Of a stretch of DNA of 64,000 bases, positions 13,030 through 24,269 are shown in pieces; positions within the stretch are counted from its first letter, which is position 1; each line of letters begins with the position of its first letter. Position numbers and translations under genes: made by a program. This DNA comes from Camelus bactrianus (taxonomy: Eukaryota; Chordata; Mammalia; Artiodactyla; Camelidae), in assembly GCF_048773025.1 (NCBI RefSeq), contig NC_133570.1:21612001-21676000 (forward strand). Direction: 5' to 3'. A model generated the notes under the pieces. It worked only from the letters and a program-made list of their open reading frames with translations, made no database searches and was not told where the DNA came from.

Positions 13030-13095
13030 GTAAATGCACACACAGAAGACACACGCACACACAGCAGCACAAGCGCAAACACAGACACACGAGCC
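13030..13095 (+). repeat. CA-rich microsatellite
   Basis: Interrupted (CA)n run with GCAC and AGAC interruptions. A shorter counterpart is at about 19,550-19,580 in the V3-V4 spacer. Confidence 0.75.
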
Positions 13096-13307
13096 ATCAG
13101 TCCTGGGCCCCCTCCATGAACCGGGGAAGGAAGCAGGGATCTGCTCTGTGGGTACCAGGTTCTCCTTTTGCCATCTCATGCGATCTGTGTGACAAGAAGC
13201 AGTAGCATGAGTGGAGCTGGGAGGGGAGGAAGGAGAAGTGGGGGATCAGACCTGGGGTGTCAATCCCCCTAAGCTGCCTCCTTGGACACCGTTGGCCCCA
13301 TCTGCGG

Positions 13308-13323
13308 CCACCAGGGGGCAGCG
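13308..13323 (+). promoter_or_regulatory. CTCF-like motif upstream of V2
   Basis: CCACCAGGGGGCAGCG, 700 bp before the V2 start codon, same orientation as the motifs before V1, V4, V8 and V9. Confidence 0.65.
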
Positions 13324-13894
13324 AGGACCTGAGTGTAGGGAAGGCTCTCCAGTGGCTTGCCTGCCCTGGGTCAAGTCCCACAGCTGCTGCCTTCTGAGCC
13401 CCCTCAGGGAGAGTCTGGGGTGCAAGATCCCCATCGCTTCTGCTTCATGAGCCCTTCAATAGAAACACCAATAAGTGTCCACGAGCCTCTACTCAGAGCA
13501 CCACAGAATCAGGGACCAGAGGGTCAAGGAGACCATCCTGCTGAGGAGGTAGGATGGGCGAAGGGTGGACACCCCAGCTCTCCATTGATGTGAGGATGAG
13601 AAGAGATTGAATCTCTAACTAACTCCAGTACTTCTGGACCCTGTCCCCAGTTTTGACACACAAAATAGAAAATAAATTTTGTGATTATTAGCAAATGATA
13701 TCTTGATTTTGGCACAGGATGATAGGGACATCCAATGATGGCTCAATTTCCATGGCTCTGTAATGGTTAGTGAGTACTGAGTAAGAAAAACATAAGAGTA
13801 TTAATTCTCCTAGATTGGCTCTGTGTCCGGGGATAGAGAAGTGTCTAGAATCAAGTCCAGGTTGGAGGGGTGGGGGAAGCAGGGGCAGGAACAG

Positions 13895-13947
13895 ATTTGC
13901 ATGGAGGCCCCGCCCTCTTCTGCAGCAGGGGGAGGGGATAAGAGAGG
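13895..13947 (+). promoter_or_regulatory. V2 promoter: octamer and TATA-like box
   Basis: Perfect ATTTGCAT at 13,895-13,902 and GATAAGAGAGG at 13,937-13,947, about 65 bp before the start codon. Confidence 0.9.
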
Positions 13948-14007
13948 TCTGGGGGAACAGGCCCAGGGTTAGGGGCTCAGAACGCAGCGCTCTGGAGTGT
14001 CTCCACC

Positions 14008-14474
14008 ATGGCCTGGGCTCTGCTCCTTGTCACCCTCCTCACTCAGGGCACAGGTGAGGCTCCAGGGAAGGGACACGGGGACTTCTGGCTGACCCTTTGT
14101 GTCTCTGTCCTCAGGGTGACCTGGGGCTCAGCCCTAAACTGACCAGTGTGTTTTTGCTCCTTTCAGGGTCCTGGGCCCAGTCTGCCCTGACTCAGCCTCC
14201 CTCCGTGTCCGGAACTCTGGGAAAGACGGTCACCATCTCCTGTGCAGGAACCAGCAGTGATGTTGGATACAGAAACTATGTCTCCTGGTACCAACAGCTC
14301 CCAGGCACGGCCCCCAAACTCCTGATCTATGCAGTCAGCTATCGAGCCTCAGGGATCGCTGATCGATTCTCTGGTTCCAAGTCTGGCAACACGGCCTCCC
14401 TGACCATCTCTGGGCTCCAGTCTGCAGACGAGGCTGATTATTACTGCGCCTCATATAGAAGCAGCAACAATGCG
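14008..14474 (+). CDS. IGLV2: V2: immunoglobulin lambda variable segment, IGLV2-like
   Basis: Intact germline V-lambda segment for the variable domain of a conventional light chain. Leader exon 14,008-14,053 ([16 protein letters not shown]), V exon 14,167-14,474. The mature protein starts [18 protein letters not shown]. Cys23 ([11 protein letters not shown]), Trp41 (VSWYQQ) and Cys104 (DYYCASY) are present, and CDR3 germline residues are ASYRSSNNA. Perfect octamer, consensus heptamer and strong nonamer make it one of the best candidates for a functional gene here. FR3 has GIADRFSG where its sisters have GIPDRFSG. The block-B counterpart by flanking homology is V9, which is broken. The downstream 0.7 kb holds an ancient antisense LINE. 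Confidence 0.96.
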
Positions 14475-14513
14475 CACAGTGGTCCACGGTCATGGGGAAG
14501 TGAGAACAAAACC
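14475..14513 (+). other. V2 recombination signal (23-RSS)
   Basis: CACAGTG 14,475-14,481, 23-bp spacer, nonamer AACAAAACC 14,505-14,513: a good match. Confidence 0.93.
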
Positions 14514-14539
14514 TGCCCTGAGCTCACTCAGCTCTTCTA

Positions 14540-15270
14540 TCCTGAATTCAGAGTTTCATTTGTTTTTCATGTTTGTGTTTTGGAAATAATTACACATTTA
14601 AACCAAACTGGAGAGGTTTCATGAAGAACTCCTGCAGAACCTTTCCCAGATGCACTAGTTTTAATGCTTTGCCACAGGTGCTTTTCGGATATCCCCTCTC
14701 CTCTCTGTCTCTGCATTTGTGTGTCTAGATGCACATCCATTAGCACGCGTGTTCAGCACACACACAGGCACACAGAATGTTAATTTTCAAAATCACTGGA
14801 AAAACTTCTACCTTCCAGCATCCAAGCCTTCATATTTCTTCATAAATACACTAAAGAATCCATAACATACATCATTTTGGGGTAAATAAACCAGTGGGTT
14901 TTCATACATTCACACCCTTGAATATCTATGAAGACTCTACCTTCCAGAGTATTTTTCATCCTCGTAAAGCAAAGACTTCATCCATCACCCATCAGTCCCC
15001 TTCCCCTGGTCCCTCCACCCTCCAAACCATTCACGTGCTACCAACCTATTCTAGATTTTTCACGTAACAGCAGCCATATCCCACATGGCCCTTTGTGTCT
15101 GGCTCCTGTCCCCTTTTTCCAGTACTCTGTGATGGAGCTGTGGGTCTTGGGTAATCCCATCTTGATAGTTTTGTTTAACCCCACTCTCTGCCCAGCTGAG
15201 TCCAGGTGGTTAATTACACCCAGCTTTGTGGGAACACCGTTGTTTCTACATCAGTTCCATTTACAAAAAC
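14540..15270 (-). mobile_element. Ancient LINE remnant (antisense) after V2
   Basis: Reads like reverse-strand old L1 (the 'ccctttgtgtctggctcc' stretch near 15,090-15,110 and the preceding CCATCACCCATCAGT text). Duplicated after V9 at about 47,930-48,670. No coding potential. Subfamily not determined. Confidence 0.5.
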
Positions 15271-17096
15271 GTTGACCTTCTTTTTGGGTGTGTCCTTCAA
15301 GTGAGCTGCACAGAGGCCTGTCTGGGACCTGGGTGGTTTTCTATACTTTAGGTCCCCCCCCCTTAAGTCTCTCCTGTGCTACTTGCTGTCAGAATCCATG
15401 CAAGTGTGGCTCACAGGGCAGCTCAGGCATCATGAACTATTTGCATATTAAGTTTCCTAGCGAATCTCCCCTCACCATCTCCTCAGTCTTCCCTGGACCC
15501 TGAGTTTACTCCTCTGTCCACTGGATCAGAAACTGTGACACTAGTTCCCCTAAACTGTTGTCCCCTTCCTGTGACAGGACCTGTGTCCATGTCAAGGAGC
15601 AGGAGGACAGAGAGGACAGATGCAAAGGGGATGCTCATCCCCTGGGTGGGAAGACAGCTCCTAAATCATAGGGAATGGTCCTTCTGCCTCCACCATCAGT
15701 AATGCCCAGCCGGGATGCTGGGCCGGGGGACAGAGAGCAGGGCACATGGCCAGGGAACTGTGAGTTTTCCCGCAGCGGCTCTGGCACTGGCGCTCTCCTT
15801 CTTTCCTTCCCCCAGATCAAAGGAAGCTGTCATGCAGCTCTTCTGTCTCAGGCAGGAGCCCTTCCAGCCTCAGGCTGCCTGAATCCAGGGAACAATAGAA
15901 CCTCACCCACTCTGAGTTCAATGACCTTCCAGTCCCAGTGACTACCCCAGTCTGCTCTGATGATTCCTTTTCTTGGTACCCAAGTAGCTCCTCCATGACT
16001 TCTGCCTGGGTTTTATAGGTGCATTTGGTGGGAGAAAAAAATGTGTATTTACTACATGTTATGTGAAATCAGGATGCAATGGTACAGTTTTAAATTTGGT
16101 AAAACAGAACAGGACAGAATGAGACAGAACAATGGGGGGAGGAAAACGGGAATGATGAGCCTGAGTTTTAAAGCACTGAGGTAGAAAACCAAGAGGAAAT
16201 ATTTTCCCAACAGTTTTTCAGTGTTCCTTGGATCAGAGATCACTTCTATCTTGACCTGGGTACTTGGGAAAGTGGAGCCTACAAGCAGCAAAAACACATC
16301 TTGTGACCAAAGCAATAACACAAAGATGAAATGAGATGAAATCTTTGACTATCAATTGTGAAATAAATGTCACAGCTGTGGGCCCAGAAATGCCACTTTG
16401 TGCCAGCTGCTCTCTCTCCACTCATTCATCTCTTCTGAGGTCAGAGTACTGGCCGGTGGGCTCATGGATCTAGTGTCTCCTGTGAGAATCAAAAGAGGAA
16501 AAGGATAGTGCCCTGCACAGAGGGCAAACAGCAGAATTGGGAGAGTACTGTCAGAGTCAGGACACGGCTCCTGCCTGGTGTCCCCTGTTCCTCCTGGGAG
16601 GCCTCACGATTGTGCACCTGGTGCTCAGGGGTACCTGTGGGGGTGGCCTGGAGGTCAGTGATCTGCTCATGGATTTCATGCGGCAGATGCTCCAGAACAA
16701 AGGGGTGGGGGTGGGGAGGTGAGCAGGCTGCAGCTGGGTGGGTGCCACCCAGAACCCAGCAAACAGCAGGTGTTTCCCCAAGATGGGCACCTCTTTTACT
16801 ACAGAAACTCTGTCGAGTGAGCATCCGGCAGAGGGCACTGCAGAGCATCCCCCCCGCACAGAGAGTCCCAGAGACACAGTCACATCCCAGCACATACACA
16901 AAAGATCCAGGAGCTCATTGAGCAGGGCCACAGCTGGACTTTCTCTCCTCTGCAAACAAGCGAAACACAACACATGTTCCTTAGTTACACAACATCTATG
17001 GGTCAAAGATTTTAATCCTCTGAGCAACACAAACTTCCAGGGATGCATAGAAACTACTGGCCATGGTGGAGGTGGGAGAAGCAGGGAGAGGAGCAG
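15271..17096. other. V2-V3 spacer
   Basis: Matches 48,671-50,436 between V9 and V10. No gene recognised. A long antisense open frame (16,557-17,192, minus) and its counterpart at 49,990-50,532 run across the V3 and V10 leaders; their sequence has no recognised domain and they are probably shadows. A CTCF-like motif is at 16,825. Confidence 0.6.
16825..16840 (+). promoter_or_regulatory. CTCF-like motif upstream of V3
   Basis: CCGGCAGAGGGCACTG, 385 bp before the V3 start; the equivalent before V10 is at 50,162. Confidence 0.55.
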
Positions 17097-17147
17097 GTTT
17101 GCATGGAGGCCCTGCTCTCCTCTGCAGCAGTGGGAGGGGATAAGAGA
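17097..17147 (+). promoter_or_regulatory. V3 promoter: octamer variant and TATA-like box
   Basis: GTTTGCAT (one mismatch) at 17,097-17,104 and GATAAGAG before the leader. Confidence 0.8.
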
Positions 17148-17209
17148 AGTCTGGGGGACCAAGCCCAGGGTTGGGGGCTCAGAAGGCAGCACTCTGGGGC
17201 ATCTCCACC

Positions 17210-17678
17210 ATGGCCTGGGCTCTGTTCCTTGTCACCCTCCTCACTCAGGGCACAGGTGAGGCTCCAGGGAAGGGACATGGGGACATCTGGCTGATCTTTT
17301 TTGTCTATATACTCAGGGAGACCTGGGGCCCAGCGCTGAACTGATCCGAGTGTGTTTTTGCCCTTTTCAGGGTCCTGGGCCCAGTCTGCCCTGATTCAGC
17401 CTCCCTCGGTGTCCAGGACTCTGGGAAAGACGGTCACCATCCCCTGTGCTGGAACCAGCAGTGATGTTGGGTCTGGAAATTATGTCTCCTGGTATCAACA
17501 GCTCCCAGGAACGGCCCCCAAACTCCTGATCTACAGAGTCAGCAATCGAGCCTCGGGGATCCCTGATGGCGTCTCTGACTCCAAGTCTGGCAACAAGGCC
17601 TCCTTGATCATCTCTGGGCTCCAGTCTGAGGACGAGGCTGATTATTTCTGTGCCTCATATAGAAATGGTGGCACTGCG
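17210..17678 (+). CDS. IGLV2: V3: immunoglobulin lambda variable segment, IGLV2-like (open frame, doubtful function)
   Basis: Open V-lambda segment. Leader exon 17,210-17,255 ([16 protein letters not shown]), V exon 17,371-17,678. Cys23 (IPCAGT), Trp41 (VSWYQQ) and Cys104 (DYFCASY) are kept. FR3 is unusual: [19 protein letters not shown] against [19 protein letters not shown] in the sister genes, so the normally invariant Arg-Phe-Ser-Gly turn is altered, which may hurt folding. FR1 reads [14 protein letters not shown]3 germline residues are ASYRNGGTA. Octamer and nonamer each deviate from consensus. The gene is best called an open frame of uncertain function. Its upstream region matches V10, its downstream region matches V1. 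Confidence 0.92.
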
Positions 17679-17717
17679 CACAGTGGTCCAAGTTCACGGG
17701 GAAGTGAGATCACAACC
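17679..17717 (+). other. V3 recombination signal (23-RSS)
   Basis: CACAGTG 17,679-17,685, 23-bp spacer, nonamer ATCACAACC 17,709-17,717 (weak). Confidence 0.9.
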
Positions 17718-20296
17718 TGCCCTGAGCCCTCAGGCTCCCCGTGGCTCTGCCTCTGCTGGTTGGCCATCTGCATCTGTTGTTGAAGCATCAGAGCTCAAAG
17801 GAGACCCGAGACCCTGCAGAGGGATGAGAACCAAGAGGAAGACATGGTTTTCATATTTATTATCCCTCCTCTTGTCCTACATATGAGCGGGCTGAGCCAG
17901 GGTTCAGGGACAGACCCTGGGTCTCTCACAGTTGCCCTCTACTCGCCTGGGTGGGCCCTGTCCGGGAACCACCCTGCAGGCAGACGTCCTCCCCGAGATC
18001 ATGGGCGCCTTGCAAGGTGGCTTCACATGGACGATGCTCTGGAGGGTGTGTCCCTCATTCCTCAGGGACATCAGGACACATGTCCCCATGAGGAGCCAGA
18101 GCAGGTTGTAGGTGGAATGCCCATTAATCTAATAACTGTTAGAATTCATTTTTAAATTGGGTAGAAGTGTCCTGGGTTCAATATTTGCATTTTCTTGAAA
18201 TTGCAACCTTTTCCAAATGCAACTTTTCGTAATATTGAAATTATGTGAATTCACTTAAATGGATGAGATGAAAAACAAAGTGCATTAGGAATCTATTTGC
18301 TGCATAACAGGTCACCCCCACACTTACAAGTGAAGAGAAAAAGAGTTGACATCCAGTGTTTTCTGGCACATACAACCTGGAGCTGCTCTTTTCTGTGCTT
18401 GTGTCTCCTGGTTCTCATGAAGGTGCAGCCCCTTGTCAGCTGGGCTATCTCATCGAAGTCCCCTCTATGTTTGGAAGCTGCCCCCTAATCAGGCTTACCC
18501 CCTTCCTGCCATGTGCCTGCTTTTCCTCACCACATCATCTTCCTGATATATCTGATTTTTTAACCTTGCCAGTTAGGCCCCATATTTTCTGCATTCCATG
18601 CTAGTCTCTGTGTGATTAATCATATTTCTTCATCCCAGCATTTTCCGTTGGACCAGAATCTCAGGTCTTACTATCTATCTGGTCATAGCTCTGGTGTATT
18701 GCTGAGAATCGGCACCGAGTTCATTTCTAGACTGTACTGTCATTGCAATAATATCTGCTCCTAGGTTTGGGGTCCGGGAATCAGACCCAGAACAGCCTCT
18801 GTTACTTGGTGCCCTCCCCTATGGCTGTGGGGACAGTGGGGTGTTCTGTCCCTCTGTCTGCTCTCCTGTTCTCTTTTTCTATGTGATAGGCATCTGCATT
18901 TATAACTCGTCTTACATTTTTGTTAGAAAGCCTTTTTTTTAAATGAGATAGAGCTCAATATGGCTGTACACATGTTCAGAATTCACAGCCCAGAAACTAT
19001 ACAGACACGAGATATCAAACATCCTTCTGAATATCATGACTCTGAGCTTGTGGTTTAAACAATCACTTCTGCTCTTTATAGGCAGATGTATGTGTTTGTA
19101 CATGAGATTCTGAGCAGTGGTCAGTCTTATGTCCCTCCCGGAGCCCTGCCCTCTCTGGTCCCCACTCCAGGTCCCTAACGTTTAATGCACACTAAAGTAA
19201 GAGACTACCATTTTGCCTCTTAGCATGATCAGAAAACTTTGGACAAGTTTCCATCCAATTTTTGAAATATATCTGGAAATATATATCATAACGGATATCT
19301 GGTTTCTTGGATAATTATATCTTGATTCTGTGCATCTCCATGAAAAGAAAAACACAGAACATAAACCAAGGGCCAGTCTTGCAAGCAGGTCTTTCCAAAC
19401 ACTTTAGTCTCAACCTATGGGCAGCTCTTCCCCGCACAAATCCTGTGTGTGTGCCTGCCCCTGGGACCAGGGCTAGATGCGAGGAAAACCCAAACTTTCA
19501 CCATCAAGTCCGGTTAGGTTCTCTCAGACTGTGCTCTCTCTTTGTAAATGCGCACACAGAAGACACACACACACACATGTGCCATCACTCCTGGAGCCCC
19601 CTCCATGTACCCTGAAAGGAAACAGGATCTACTCTGTGGGGACCTTTTTCCTTTTGCCATCACCTGTGATCTCTGTGACAAGAAGCAGGAGCATCAGCTG
19701 AGTTGCAAGGGGAGGCAGGAGAAGTGGGGGATCAGAGTTGAATTGTCAAGTGCCCTCAGCTGCCTCTCTGGCCACCGTATGCCCCATCTGAGGCCACCAG
19801 GGGGCAGGGAATCCCTAAGTTTGGGGAAGGTTCTCCTGTGGTTCACCTGCCTAGGGTGAAGTCCCAGAGCTTATGCCTCCTGAAGCCCCTCAGTGAGAGT
19901 TTGGGTTCCAGGGTCCCCATCAGTTCTGCTTCATGAGCCCTTCACTAGAAACACCAATAAGTGTCCCTGGGGACTCCCGCTCAGAGCAGCACAGAGACAG
20001 GGGACAGAGGGACAAGGGGACCATCTTGCTGATGAGGCAACATGGGGCGAGGGGTGCACACACCCTGCTCTCCTTTGATGTCAGGACGAGAAGAGATTGA
20101 ATCTCTAACTAATTCCAGCCCTTCTGGCCCCTGTCCTCACTTTTGACACACAGAAAAGAAAATAATTTGGGGGGATTATTAGCCAATGATACCTTCACTC
20201 TAGTACAGGGTGACAGGGAAACAAAGGGTGGCTCGATTTCTGGGGACCTGTAATGGTCAATGGTCAGGTTGGGGGGGGAGCAGGGGCAGAAGCAAT
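17718..20296. other. V3-V4 spacer
   Basis: Duplicate of the V1-V2 spacer minus 1.6 kb; no counterpart in block B. A CTCF-like motif lies at 19,794 and CA repeats near 19,550-19,580. No gene seen. Confidence 0.6.
19794..19809 (+). promoter_or_regulatory. CTCF-like motif upstream of V4
   Basis: CCACCAGGGGGCAGGG, 616 bp before the V4 leader. Confidence 0.62.
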
Positions 20297-20348
20297 TTTT
20301 GCATTGAGGCCCCGCCCTCCTCTGCAGCTGGGGAAGGGGATAAGAGAG
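20297..20348 (+). promoter_or_regulatory. V4 promoter: octamer variant and TATA-like box
   Basis: TTTTGCAT (one mismatch, within a T-run) at 20,297-20,304, GATAAGAG before the leader. Confidence 0.75.
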
Positions 20349-20409
20349 GCCTCGGGGACAAGGACCAGGGTTGGGGGCTCAGAAGGCAGCACTCTGGGGC
20401 ATCTCCACC

Positions 20410-20873
20410 ACGGCCTGGGCTCTGCTCCTTGTCACCCTCCTCACTCAGGGCACAGGTGACGCTCCAGGGAAGGGACACGGGGACATCTGGCTGATCCTTT
20501 GTGTGTCTGTCCTCAGGGTGACTTGGCGACCAGGCCTGAACTGACCTGAGTGTGCTTTTGCTCTTTTCAGGGTCCTGGGCCCAGTCTGCCCTGATTCAGC
20601 CTCTCTCGGTGTCCAGGACTCTGGGAAAGACAGTCACCATCTCCTGGAACCAGCAGTGATGTTGGGTCTGGAAATTATGTCTCCTGGCATCAACAGCTCC
20701 CAGGAACGGCCCCAAAACTCCTGATTTATCAGGTCAATAAACGAGCTTCAGGGATCTCTGATCACTTCTCTGGCTCCAAGTCTGGCAACACGGCCTCCCT
20801 GACCATCTCTGGGCTCCAGTCTGCGGACGAGGCTGATTATTACTGTGCCTCATATGGAAGCAGCTACAATGTG
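20410..20873 (+). pseudogene. IGLV2: V4: IGLV2-like pseudogene
   Basis: Broken V-lambda segment. The leader (20,410-20,455) begins ACG instead of ATG, and the donor is GTGAC rather than GTGAG. The V exon (20,571-20,873) lacks five bases at about 20,646 relative to V3, which removes Cys23 and shifts the frame. The following Trp-Tyr has become Trp-His at the nucleotide level. The rest (QVNKRASG in CDR2, ASYGSSYNV in CDR3 in the shifted frame) matches V10 very closely, and V10 is intact. The RSS is good, so it may still recombine without giving a protein. Downstream sequence matches V10 downstream. Confidence 0.93.
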
Positions 20874-20912
20874 CACAGTGGTCCATATTCATGGGGAAGT
20901 GAGACCAAAACC
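20874..20912 (+). other. V4 recombination signal (23-RSS)
   Basis: CACAGTG 20,874-20,880, 23-bp spacer, nonamer ACCAAAACC 20,904-20,912 (good). Confidence 0.9.
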
Positions 20913-21869
20913 TGCCCTGAGCTCACAGGCTCTCTCCTTGCTCAAAAGATGCTTCCACGCCCTGAGCAGCGGACTTATGCAGCTCTGCAATGACATGTCT
21001 GGGCACCTCTCTCCTCCCACAGTGAAGGTGACAGGAAACATGCACCTTGCATCATTCCCTTGGGAGGGTAAGTGCTTCATCTTCCCAGGAGTCTTGGGTC
21101 TCAAACGGGCCACTCTTTTCAGGTCTTCATCAGCAGTGTGATGGTTAGTGGTCCATGTCTACCTGCCTAAGGTAAGAGATGCTCATGTTGCTGCAAAAAC
21201 ACCATTTCTTGATGTGTCTTTGAGTCTGTTTCCAGAGGAGATTAGCACTGGAATCCATTTCTTAGTCAAGAAGATTACTGGTGCCAGTGGCGGTGGGCAG
21301 GGTCCCTGAGTGGAGGGTCTGAATAGAACAAAAAGGTGGGGTTAGGGGCGTGTGCCCCCTACATGTCATCAGAAAAGTCGTCTTCTCCTGACCTGGGACA
21401 CTGGCACTGCTGGGTCGTCAGCTGTTGAACTCAGACCTGGACTTACATCACTGGCCCCCGAGTCACAGGACTCTGGACTCAAACTGAATTAAATCACTGC
21501 CTTTCATGGTTCTCCAGCCCTCTGCATGGGGGCCATCCCCTCCCAAAGGCAAGGTTACAATCAAAGCCAGCAGAGTCCCAGCGGCCATCAGAACAGTCTG
21601 CCGGGCACAGATCAGTGACCCTGGCTTGGTGATCGGGGTATTCCTAGGGGTGAAATAGGCAGGAAGCGGGCTAAACACTTACTTGGGCTTATAAGAAAAA
21701 CACGTATAGGTCCAGTGAGCAAAAGTTTAACTCAGATCACAAAAAGAGGGTCACAGCCCCTCAGTCAGTGGATTCCCAGGCTGGAGCCAGTTTACAGACC
21801 CAGACCCCCATGAAGGAAAGGGAGGCTCCGTCCCCTGGAGGGGGAGCTCCGGTGCATCACTGAGAATTC

Positions 21870-22450
21870 ATACTGTTGATCTTTCTCCCGGGCTTCCCCA
21901 AGGCACCAATAGCCTTTATCGGGGTAACTGTGCTTTGGGGAAAAGGAAATAATCAGACTTTTCAAGGACTACTGGACCCCGGTTATGAACTGACATTGGT
22001 TTTGGGAACACCAAACCTCACCGTGGCCCTCCAACGAGTCGGGGTTTCTGGAGATCAGCTGAACAGTGAATGGTGTTTTATCTCAGGTCTGTCTCAAGGT
22101 GGCTCGAGTAGGTCCCTGAATCCATCCTGTGGTCATTTCTCCAGTTCCAGAGTATAATTACCGTGTGGCCTGAGCTGCCCGCCATGAACTGGGTGCCATC
22201 TGAACCACAGAACTCTAGGACCAGGTTCCCCTGTCAAAGAGCGCAGCACAAGTGAGCAGCCGCGTCACCGCAGCCCCGCTCGGGGCGTCCTCCAGGGACA
22301 CGGTGAGAGGACACCCTCCGTGGGCAGCACTTCCGGCAGCGCACCTGGTTGCACTTTTTGGAAGGAGAAATGGCCAAGCATGCGATTATACATCTATTAA
22401 TTGGTTTGGCTGGATGATCAGGAACTTGGAAGAAACATGATAGGAAATTT
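21870..22450 (+). mobile_element. Retroviral pro/pol fossil (class I ERV-like), copy A
   Basis: A stretch of about 0.6 kb whose translation resembles the protease and following pol region of gammaretrovirus-like (ERV1) elements (VLWGKGNNQTFQGLLD, then ELTLVLGTPN). It is a broken fragment with no adjoining gag, env or LTR that I can see. A second copy, equally decayed, is at 52,010-52,580, so insertion predates the block duplication. Edges are approximate. Confidence 0.58.
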
Positions 22451-22976
22451 GGTCAAAAAATTTAATTGGGGAAAGATACGTGGATAGAACGCTCCCAGTG
22501 GGCAAAACAAAAAAAGTGAAGATATTTGTGTCCAGTGTGAGCAGCCTCGAACGGGTGACCTGAGTGGAGGAGGGACTTTTGTAATAAAGGGCCAGGATGA
22601 CTCACTCTGCAGGTCCCAGGCAGCATCTTTCCCAGCCCCCTCTGTCTTCATCCCACGGCCTCATGAACAGGTGTCAATGGCGACCGGGCCAGAAATTAGG
22701 CAAGGACTCAGCATTGAGTGGCCACCACAAACCAAGGTCAACCAGGCAGTCCAAACAGGTCTTCTAATAGCCCAGAACCTTCGGGAATGAAACCATGAGT
22801 CACCACCCCCCACCCCAAGGTCAAGAACCATGATGAGCTGAGACGCTTGTGGAAGGCAAAGGAAACAGAGCCTGAGCAGCAGAAGGAGGGGGCTGTGGAT
22901 CCCAGCTGTGCCTGTGGGACCGGCCACGGATGTGAGGGCTGCAGATGTCAGGAGTGTCCCCTATTTACTTTGTCAT

Positions 22977-23062
22977 GAGTGTGTGTGTATGTCTGTCTGT
23001 GTGTATGTGTCTGTGTGTCTGTGTGTGTGTGTGTCTATGTGTGTGTCTGTGTGTATATACAC
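22977..23062 (+). repeat. GT microsatellite, copy A
   Basis: About 85 bp of (TG)n with CTGT and TATG interruptions; the counterpart in block B at 53,108-53,152 is shorter and purer. Confidence 0.9.
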
Positions 23063-23676
23063 ATATTAAGCAAGTAGCTTTGTTTTCCTTCCTCTCTCAT
23101 CTACTTATCATGTGACTGGAACTCACCAGCACTTCTCAGGGAGTCCCTGGGCTCCATTCAGGTTTCAAATACCCTGAGGCAAATAATGTCCAGAGATTTA
23201 TTGATGCCTCAGCTGCCTAAATCCCTGCAGCTGGCTGACACATGTTACAATGTGAGGGCCACAAGCTAATCACATCAAAACGTCTGAAATACCCACCCCA
23301 GCCCCGTGGAGGAGGGTCACACTCCCCACTCTGTCTTCCCTCGGTCACTATCCCAAGGATTGGGATAAAACATACTAAACAGACATCCAGCCCAGAACAA
23401 GGAGTCCCAGGTCCACATAAATGACCAGATCTGGGGGTGAATCAAAAAGGGAGTTTCCAAATGACCACACGCTTTCCCTTTATATCAGAATGTGCCAGAA
23501 CACATGGACAGTATTTGATAGCGAGCTACTGGCTTGACTCGAGGACTTCTAAGATCCGGTAGAGCATAAACTTGAGATATTTCACTTAGAGGTTTTCAAG
23601 AAAGGATCCAGGGAGTCGGAGGCCCAAACCTGAGTTTTTCAGGCCTGAAGTCTCTTTGGAGAAAGGAGGTGAGCGA

Positions 23677-23692
23677 GAAGCAGGTGGCGCTG
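23677..23692 (+). promoter_or_regulatory. CTCF-like motif in V4-V5 spacer
   Basis: GAAGCAGGTGGCGCTG; block-B equivalent GAAGCAGGGGGCGCTG at 53,792. Conserved in both copies. Confidence 0.55.
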
Positions 23693-24269
23693 TAGGACCA
23701 TGTCTGTATTTCTGGGGGCCTGGCCCAGCTGTGAATCTTTTCAACTGACACAGTTTGCATTTCCCATCTGTGTCACCGTGAGAAGCGGTGTGCTGTCCGG
23801 GCAAGGTCGGCCTGTACTGTGGACCCCGCAGCCAACCTTCAAATAAAACCAATTTAAATAACAGTTTCAGACAATCAACCGTAAAGAAGACAACATTAAA
23901 TTTTAAAAAATATTCAGTTAATGAAAAATAGAGATAAAGCAAAGCAGCAATGAGGAAGACATGGGACAAAAAGTAAAGAAGAAGCAAGATGAGACATTTT
24001 CACAGAAATGTATTATGAATCCCGACAAAGGCAAGTGGGGAAAATCCCACAATTAAAAGGCAGACACGGGCAGATTGAATTTTACAGCAAGACCCGTGGA
24101 AATGGCCCTGCACGGCCAGAGCGGCCTCCCAGCCCACAGACCCTCTGGCTCTAACCCAGGACACAGCCCCTTGCCCTCCCCCACGGGCAGGCTGAAGGGG
24201 GCTCCTTATGATGATCGAGGGTCTCCCTTCTGCACCGGGACCCTCCGTAACCCCTGACATCATTCATTG

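Larger units (their letters stand above)
9583..13307. other. V1-V2 spacer
   Basis: No gene recognised. 9,583-11,230 matches the V3 downstream region (17,718-19,350), and 12,840-13,890 matches 19,355-20,270, so V1-V2 and V3-V4 spacers are duplicates. 11,240-12,840 is present only here. A short L1-type 3' end with A-tail (about 11,640-11,752) and CA-rich DNA near 13,030-13,095 are visible. Confidence 0.6.

Noticed and set aside
16557-17192. 211-codon minus-strand open frame across the V3 leader, with a 180-codon counterpart at 49,990-50,532
   Set aside because: It is antisense to the V promoter and leader, has no recognised domain, and its persistence is explained by the duplicated GC-rich DNA.
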